A stretch of 36,298 bases of DNA from an uncultured Lachnospiraceae bacterium (GTDB taxonomy: Bacteria > Bacillota > Clostridia > Lachnospirales > Lachnospiraceae): assembly GCA_910586715.1 (NCBI GenBank), contig CAJUJG010000034.1, positions 1-36,298 on the forward strand, in the 5' to 3' direction. The notes below the pieces were generated by a model. That model was not told the origin of the DNA. It saw only the letters and a list, made by a program, of their open reading frames with translations, and searched no databases. Positions within the stretch are counted from its first letter, which is position 1, and every line of letters starts with the position of its first letter. Below are positions 32,015 to 36,298 of the stretch, one piece after another. Made by a program: the position numbers and the translations under genes.

Positions 32015-32962
32015 ATGAAAAATCAAGTAACGAAAAAATTAATTGCGCTGACAGGCGCAGCAATTTTGTCAGTCGGTCTGCTTGCAGGCTGCGGTTCGTC
32101 AAACGGTTCGGACGCAGAGCCGGCTGCAAATCCGGCAGAGTCCGTACAGCCGGCAGACAACGCTCCGGAGACATCGCAGATACCGGCAGAGACAGCACAG
32201 GCATCGGCACCTGCAGAGGTTGAAAACAAAGGTACGATAACAGTAGCTGCTTCCGCAACGCCGCACGCGGAAATCCTGGAGCAGGCGGCTCCCATTCTTG
32301 CAGAGCAGGGCTGGACGCTTGATGTAACGGTATTTGATGATTATATTCTGCCAAACAATGTCGTAGAGAGCGAGGAGTTCAATGCGAACTATTTTCAGCA
32401 TATTCCTTATCTTGACAGCTTTAACGCGGAGCAGGGCACACATCTTGTCAATGCGGGCGGTATCCACTATGAGCCGTTTGGAATTTATCCCGGCACAAAG
32501 TCGGATTTGAGCGAGCTTGCGGACGGCGATACAATAGCAGTTCCCAACGACACCACAAACGAGGCAAGGGCATTGCTGCTTCTTGAAGATAACGGCGTGC
32601 TTACCTTGAAGGAAGGCGCGGGCTTAGAAGCTACGGTTAATGATATTGAGGAAAAGAAGATTGACGTGGAAATCCTTGAGCTTGAGGCAGCGCAGGTTGC
32701 ACGTGTAAAGGATGAGGTTGCGTTTGTCGTATTAAACGGTAATTATGCATTGCAGGCAGGTTTTTCGGTGGCAAATGACTCGGTGGCATACGAGACTTCC
32801 GATTCGGAAGCGGCAAAGACATATGTAAATGTGATTGCGGTTAAGGAAGGTCATGAAGGCGACGAGGGTATTCAGGCGCTTGTCGGGGTGCTGAAGTCAG
32901 ATGCAATTAAGCAGTACATTAATGATACATATGACGGGGCTGTAATTCCGTTTGAGGAATAA
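32015..32962 (+). CDS. metQ: MetQ/NlpA-type substrate-binding lipoprotein
   Basis: This extracellular lipoprotein would deliver methionine, or a related amino acid, to an ABC transporter. The 315-residue product has a lipoprotein signal peptide ending LLAGC (Cys26) and a low-complexity Ala/Pro/Glu linker (about 30-75). The NlpA domain then starts TITVAASATPHAEILEQAAP and carries NANYFQHIPYLDSFN, IYPGTKSDLSEL and VPNDTTNEARALLLLEDNGV, typical of MetQ. ATG 32015 is chosen over the earlier in-frame start because AAAGGAGG lies 7 bases upstream. The transporter genes metN and metI are not adjacent, so it is an orphan here. No S-box riboswitch is visible. Confidence 0.9.
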   Translation: MKNQVTKKLIALTGAAILSVGLLAGCGSSNGSDAEPAANPAESVQPADNAPETSQIPAETAQASAPAEVENKGTITVAASATPHAEILEQAAPILAEQGWTLDVTVFDDYILPNNVVESEEFNANYFQHIPYLDSFNAEQGTHLVNAGGIHYEPFGIYPGTKSDLSELADGDTIAVPNDTTNEARALLLLEDNGVLTLKEGAGLEATVNDIEEKKIDVEILELEAAQVARVKDEVAFVVLNGNYALQAGFSVANDSVAYETSDSEAAKTYVNVIAVKEGHEGDEGIQALVGVLKSDAIKQYINDTYDGAVIPFEE

Positions 32963-32986
32963 AAAGCAGAGATTATAAGCAGGAAG

Positions 32987-33013
32987 GCTGTTGCGGTTTG
33001 CAGCAGCTTTTTT
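32987..33013 (+). terminator. Intrinsic terminator of the metQ-type gene
   Basis: GCTGTTGC (32987-32994) pairs with GCAGCAGC (33000-33007) with one G-U pair around GGTTT, followed by six T. Confidence 0.9.
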
Positions 33014-33050
33014 GCATCTGCGGCATAAGTATGATTTTTGGGCAAACAAA

Positions 33051-33079
33051 TTGCACTCTGTATAAAATCGTGCTAAAAT
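33051..33079 (+). promoter_or_regulatory. Promoter of the ttcA-like / tcdA genes
   Basis: TTGCAC (33051-33056) lies 17 bases from TAAAAT (33074-33079), with an extended TG one base before the -10. Confidence 0.65.
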
Positions 33080-33144
33080 GATACCAATATTTTCTCCGCA
33101 GACAAAAAAGAACAGAAAACAAAGCAGAAAGGCATTTAATTACA

Positions 33145-34056
33145 ATGAACGAAAATATGACACAAGTGTCAGAAAATAAAACGGATTATCTTGAGATAGA
33201 GCAGGATTTAAGAAAGCGGCACAGAAAAAAGTTATGGTGCAGGTTTACAAAGGCAATACGCGAGTATGACCTTGTGCAGGAGGGGGACAAAATCGCGGTC
33301 TGCATATCGGGCGGCAAGGATTCCATGCTGATGGCAAAGCTTTTTCAGGAACTCAGGCGCCATAACAAGTTTGAGTTTGACTTGGAGTTTCTTGTGATGG
33401 ACCCCGGATATATGCCGCAGAACAGAGCGTTAATTGAAAATAACGCAAAGAGGCTCAATATTCCGATTACGGTCTTTGAAACCAATATTTTTGAATCGGT
33501 TTACAATATTGAAAATTCTCCGTGTTATTTGTGCGCGCGTATGCGGCGCGGGTATCTCTACAGCAAGGCACACGCGCTTGGCTGCAATAAAATCGCGCTC
33601 GGCCATCATTTTGACGATGTGATTGAAACGATTTTAATGGCAATGCTTTACGGGGGGCAGGTGCAGACGATGATGCCAAAGCTTCACAGTACAAATTTTG
33701 AAGGAATGGAATTAATCCGTCCGATGTATCTGATACGGGAGGAAAGCATCAAGGCATGGCGCGATTATCACAATCTGACATTTTTACAGTGTGCGTGCAA
33801 ATTCACGCAAAACAGTGTGTTTGTGAACGAGCATGAAAATTCTTCCAAGCGAAAAGAGGTCAAGCAGCTCATTAAACAGCTCAAAAAGGTCAATCCGTTT
33901 GTGGAAAACAATATTTTTAAAAGTGTGGAAAACGTGAATCTTAGCACGGTGATTGCATATAAGCAGGACGGCGTGAAGCATCATTTTTTGGACAATTATG
34001 CAGATATAAAACCGGAGATTTGGACAAGGGATACAGGAGGTGCTGATTTTGAATAA
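33145..34056 (+). CDS. ttcA: TtcA-family tRNA 2-thiocytidine synthetase
   Basis: This PP-loop ATPase is likely to make 2-thiocytidine at tRNA position 32, by family. The 303-residue product has the PP-loop SGGKDS (55-60), the iron-sulfur Cys pair C127 and C130 (PCYLCARMRRGYLY), GHHFDDVIETILM (153-165) and the third cysteine region C216/C218. In E. coli TtcA three cysteines hold a cluster; here the third site is CAC rather than CxxC. The start ATG has AAAGG about 12 bases upstream. Residues 5-9 (MTQVS) are encoded by a TGACACAAGTGTCA palindrome in the poorly conserved N-terminus. The 3' end overlaps tcdA by 8 bases. Confidence 0.85.
   Translation: MNENMTQVSENKTDYLEIEQDLRKRHRKKLWCRFTKAIREYDLVQEGDKIAVCISGGKDSMLMAKLFQELRRHNKFEFDLEFLVMDPGYMPQNRALIENNAKRLNIPITVFETNIFESVYNIENSPCYLCARMRRGYLYSKAHALGCNKIALGHHFDDVIETILMAMLYGGQVQTMMPKLHSTNFEGMELIRPMYLIREESIKAWRDYHNLTFLQCACKFTQNSVFVNEHENSSKRKEVKQLIKQLKKVNPFVENNIFKSVENVNLSTVIAYKQDGVKHHFLDNYADIKPEIWTRDTGGADFE
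33158..33171. repeat. TGACACAAGTGTCA palindrome in the ttcA start region (copy 4)
   Basis: TGACACAAGTGTCA has perfect 6-base arms around AA. It is flanked by GAAAATA on the left and GAAAA on the right, and lies 13 bases into the coding sequence. It is identical to copies 5 and 6. Confidence 0.75.
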
Positions 34057-34795
34057 TGCGTTTTCAAGGACGGCGCTTCTTGTGGGCGATGAGGGAATGG
34101 AAAAGCTGAAAAACGCAAAGGTTGCCGTGTTTGGCGTTGGCGGTGTTGGCGGATATGCTGTGGAGGCGCTTGCGCGCAGCGGTATCGGGACATTGGAGCT
34201 GATTGATAACGACAGGGTCAGCCTGACGAACATCAACCGTCAGATTATTGCCGCACACAGCACGATAGGACGTTATAAGGTGGATGTGGCAAAGGAGCGC
34301 ATTTTGGACATCAATCCTGCGGCAGCAGTCAATACGCATCAAACCTTTTTTTTGCCGGAAACAGCATCGGAGTTCAACTTTTACGACTATGATTATGTTG
34401 TGGATGCAATTGATACGGTGACAGGGAAAATTGCGCTTGTCATGGAGGCGCACAGGACAAACACACCGATAATCAGTTCAATGGGTGCCGGAAATAAGCT
34501 GGATGCGGCTTCTTTTATGGTGGCGGATATTTATGAAACAAGCGTCTGCCCGCTTGCAAAGGTGATGCGCAGGGAGTTGAAAAAGAGAGGGATTGATAAA
34601 CTCAAGGTTGTGTATTCACGGGAAAAACCGTTGACGCCGCAAAGTGATACGGATGTCATGAATGAAACAAATGACGTGAATGAAAATGACACAAGTGTCA
34701 GAAAAAGGCAGACGCCGGGCAGTGTTTCCTTTGTGCCTTCCGTCGCGGGACTAATCCTTGCGGGTGAGGTTATCAGGGAGATTGCAGGAATATAA
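34049..34795 (+). CDS. tcdA: tRNA threonylcarbamoyladenosine dehydratase
   Basis: This ThiF/E1-like enzyme dehydrates t6A37 in tRNA to the cyclic ct6A. The 248-residue product has the ATP-binding VFGVGGVGGYAVEALARSG, the NINRQ motif (LTNINRQIIA), DAIDT and the conserved SVCPLAKVMRRELKKRGI and PGSVSFVPSVAGLILAG. The start at TTG 34049 has AGGAGG 8 bases upstream; the in-frame GTG at 34040 overlaps that site. A stretch of Asp, Asn, Thr and Val (about residues 202-218) lies before PGSVSF at a known variable loop; it includes a palindrome copy. It overlaps ttcA by 8 bases. Confidence 0.93.
   Translation: MNNAFSRTALLVGDEGMEKLKNAKVAVFGVGGVGGYAVEALARSGIGTLELIDNDRVSLTNINRQIIAAHSTIGRYKVDVAKERILDINPAAAVNTHQTFFLPETASEFNFYDYDYVVDAIDTVTGKIALVMEAHRTNTPIISSMGAGNKLDAASFMVADIYETSVCPLAKVMRRELKKRGIDKLKVVYSREKPLTPQSDTDVMNETNDVNENDTSVRKRQTPGSVSFVPSVAGLILAGEVIREIAGI
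34687..34700. repeat. TGACACAAGTGTCA palindrome inside tcdA (copy 5)
   Basis: It is identical in core to copies 4 and 6, with GAAAA before and GAAAA after. It encodes part of NENDTSVRKR in the acidic variable loop of TcdA. Confidence 0.75.
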
Positions 34796-34801
34796 CAAAA
34801 A

Positions 34802-34815
34802 TGACACAAGTGTCA
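34802..34815. repeat. TGACACAAGTGTCA palindrome between tcdA and the DUF815 gene (copy 6)
   Basis: It lies 6 bases after the tcdA stop, flanked by AAAAA and TAAAA, and 32 bases before the next start codon. It is too short a stem and lacks a T-run to be a terminator. Confidence 0.75.
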
Positions 34816-34847
34816 TAAAAGACACTGGAAGGAACGGAGGTTTTTAA

Positions 34848-36173
34848 ATGTATCGGGAAATAGCAAAATTAATTATGTACGGTGATATGGATGAGGAGTG
34901 TATTCTTTATCAGATAGGGGAGATTTTCCGCCGCTATGAGGAGCAGACAAGCTCAAAGCCGGCATTAATCAAGGACATTTACACACAGCTAAAAAGGCTC
35001 TTAATCGTGGCGACGGATTATGGCTTTAATTATAATCTATGGCACAACTATCTGACGTTCTTTCTTGTGACTAACGAAAATCCGTTTAGCATCACTTGTG
35101 AAAAAGTAGGAGCAAACGACGGCAGCGTCAATCATTTTGCCAAAAATGATTTCAGAGTATTCCGCAATCTGTTTCATTTTGATTTTTCTCAGATTGAACA
35201 GGAGCTTGGGATTGACTGTTTTTCGCATTTGTCGCACTATAAGGCAATCGGAAAGCCGGAGCTGATGTACAATAAAAATGTCAGTGAAAAGATTATTGCG
35301 CTGAGCGCCGAGTTGGAGATGGCGGCGGACGAGGACGAGTTTTTTGACAGTGTGACGGCATTTTATAAGGATTACGGCGTGGGCATGTTCGGACTGAATA
35401 AGGCGTTTCGAATCAAGGAGAGCAGTCACGAAGCAGACGTTTCGTTTGTCGCAATCAACAATATGGACAAGGTTATGCTGGATGATTTAATCGGCTATGA
35501 AATCCAAAAGAAGAAGCTGATTGATAATACAAGGGCATTTGTCGAGGGAAGAAAGGCGAATAATGTCCTGCTGTTTGGCGACAGCGGCACAGGAAAATCC
35601 ACCAGTATCAAGGCGATTGTCAATGCGTTTTACCCGCAGGGGCTGCGCATGATTGAGATTTACAAGCATCAGTTCAAAGATTTGTCGAACGTGATTGCGC
35701 AGATTAAAAACAGGAATTACCGGTTTATTATATACATGGATGACCTGTCGTTTGAGGAGTTTGAGACGGAGTACAAGTTTTTGAAGGCGGTGATTGAGGG
35801 CGGCGTGGAAACAAAGCCCGAAAATATTTTGATTTATGCGACTTCAAACCGCAGGCATTTAATCAAGGAAACGTGGAATGACAGAAGCGACGTAAAGGTT
35901 CAAAACGGAATGCACCAGTCCGATACAATGGAGGAGAAGCTTTCTTTGGTAAACCGCTTTGGTGTCACCATTAACTATTCAAAGCCATCGCAGAAGGAAT
36001 ATTTTAATATAGTGACACAGCTTGCGCACAGGCAGGGCATTACCATGTCAGACGAAGAGCTGCGCGCCGAAGCAAACAAATGGGAGCTTAGCCACGGCGG
36101 TATTTCAGGGCGTACGGCGCAGCAGTTTGTCAATTACCTTGCGGGATTTGACGAACTGCCGGTAACAGTTTAG
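34848..36173 (+). CDS. DUF815-type AAA+ ATPase
   Basis: This is a predicted ATPase of unknown function. The 441-residue product has an N-terminal helical region (about 1-210) with no family I recognise. The AAA domain follows, with Walker A GDSGTGKS (244-251, K250), the Walker B-like FIIYMDDLSFEE (about 292-303), a sensor-like ILIYATSNRRHLIKETW and a C-terminal lid (GGISGRTAQQFVNYL). These features fit DUF815, often described as predicted ATPases of the AAA+ superfamily. GGAACGGAGG lies upstream of the ATG. It follows tcdA by 52 bases, a gap that contains a palindrome copy. Confidence 0.9.
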   Translation: MYREIAKLIMYGDMDEECILYQIGEIFRRYEEQTSSKPALIKDIYTQLKRLLIVATDYGFNYNLWHNYLTFFLVTNENPFSITCEKVGANDGSVNHFAKNDFRVFRNLFHFDFSQIEQELGIDCFSHLSHYKAIGKPELMYNKNVSEKIIALSAELEMAADEDEFFDSVTAFYKDYGVGMFGLNKAFRIKESSHEADVSFVAINNMDKVMLDDLIGYEIQKKKLIDNTRAFVEGRKANNVLLFGDSGTGKSTSIKAIVNAFYPQGLRMIEIYKHQFKDLSNVIAQIKNRNYRFIIYMDDLSFEEFETEYKFLKAVIEGGVETKPENILIYATSNRRHLIKETWNDRSDVKVQNGMHQSDTMEEKLSLVNRFGVTINYSKPSQKEYFNIVTQLAHRQGITMSDEELRAEANKWELSHGGISGRTAQQFVNYLAGFDELPVTV

Positions 36174-36298
36174 CCCAGGACTTCGCACTACGCTGCGAAT
36201 TATGGCTTACAAGCCACGTGAGAAAGCATAGTGGTTGAGATGTATCAAGCCAACCGCGAAGCGGTTTTTGCATGGCTTGATGCTTGTAACAGGAAGCC
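36174..36298. repeat. Multi-hairpin intergenic repeat, copy 3 (right end cut off)
   Basis: Four hairpins follow the DUF815 stop: TTCGCA/TGCGAA (36182-36187 with 36194-36199); TGGCT/AGCCA (36203-36207 with 36212-36216); nested TCAAGCCA/TGGCTTGA (36245-36252 with 36273-36280) enclosing ACCGC-GAA-GCGGT (36253-36265); and the start of the TGTAACAG hairpin (36285-36292), cut by the window end. The last 38 bases match bases 1-37. No T-run marks a terminator. Confidence 0.75.

Noticed and set aside
1..36298. Circular element closed by the matching ends
   Set aside because: The end sequences differ by substitutions and an indel, and the genes are ordinary chromosomal ones without replication or partition functions. 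A repeat at contig edges explains it better.

Overview
The window reads as a chromosomal segment of an anaerobic Firmicute, most likely a member of the Lachnospiraceae. The reasons are family content (a fused FeoA-FeoB, an IorA/IorB/ACT cluster, DUF4250 and DUF6142 small proteins, an M29-like clostridial aminopeptidase, a GerMN lipoprotein), consensus sigma-A promoters with 17-base spacers, and strong AGGAGG ribosome binding sites. A species cannot be named from this sequence alone. Most of the window is housekeeping and metabolic genes. I see no prophage, insertion sequence, CRISPR array, tRNA or rRNA gene. The unusual material is in small repeats and structured non-coding elements.

Layout. 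1-6383: a co-directional set comEA / response regulator / histidine kinase / GerMN lipoprotein / comEC, so a two-component system sits between two DNA-uptake genes. 6434-6659: tandem ~70 bp repeats, each carrying an extended -10 promoter motif, ahead of holA and a DUF4250 gene. 8191-9702: a secreted family-9 pectate lyase. 9857-12487 (minus strand): a NodB-type deacetylase and a chemotaxis receptor; two related structured elements flank the deacetylase. 12885-16206: an unknown 161-residue protein, a UDP-glucuronate 4-epimerase and a PilB/GspE-type ATPase. 16269-19082 (minus strand): iorA-iorB-ACT. 19338-25848: fused feoAB, small unknown proteins, pyrE, DUF6142 and an aminopeptidase. 25994-29534: purE-purM-purN-purD. 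29582-36173: an SH3b membrane protein with a repetitive cytoplasmic tail, a NUDIX hydrolase, a MetQ-type lipoprotein, a TtcA-like tRNA thiolase, TcdA and a DUF815 ATPase.

How the genes fit together. ComEA and ComEC bind and transport DNA, and PilB could power the matching pilus, but no other pilus gene is present here. The pectate lyase releases oligogalacturonides outside the cell, and the epimerase makes UDP-galacturonate inside it, so a link between the two is only suggestive. The pur block supplies four steps of IMP synthesis, and pyrE one step of UMP synthesis. TtcA and TcdA both modify tRNA and their genes overlap.

Most interesting signals: (1) a dispersed 14-base palindrome of the form TGACA-N4-TGTCA, seen six times, three of them identical within 1.7 kb and partly inside coding sequence; (2) a pair of structured elements either side of the deacetylase gene whose stems differ in sequence but stay complementary; (3) tandem hairpin and promoter repeats before holA; (4) a nested-hairpin repeat that begins and ends the window and has a further copy at the comEC stop codon. 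The window edges lie in this repeat, as they would if a contig had broken at it.
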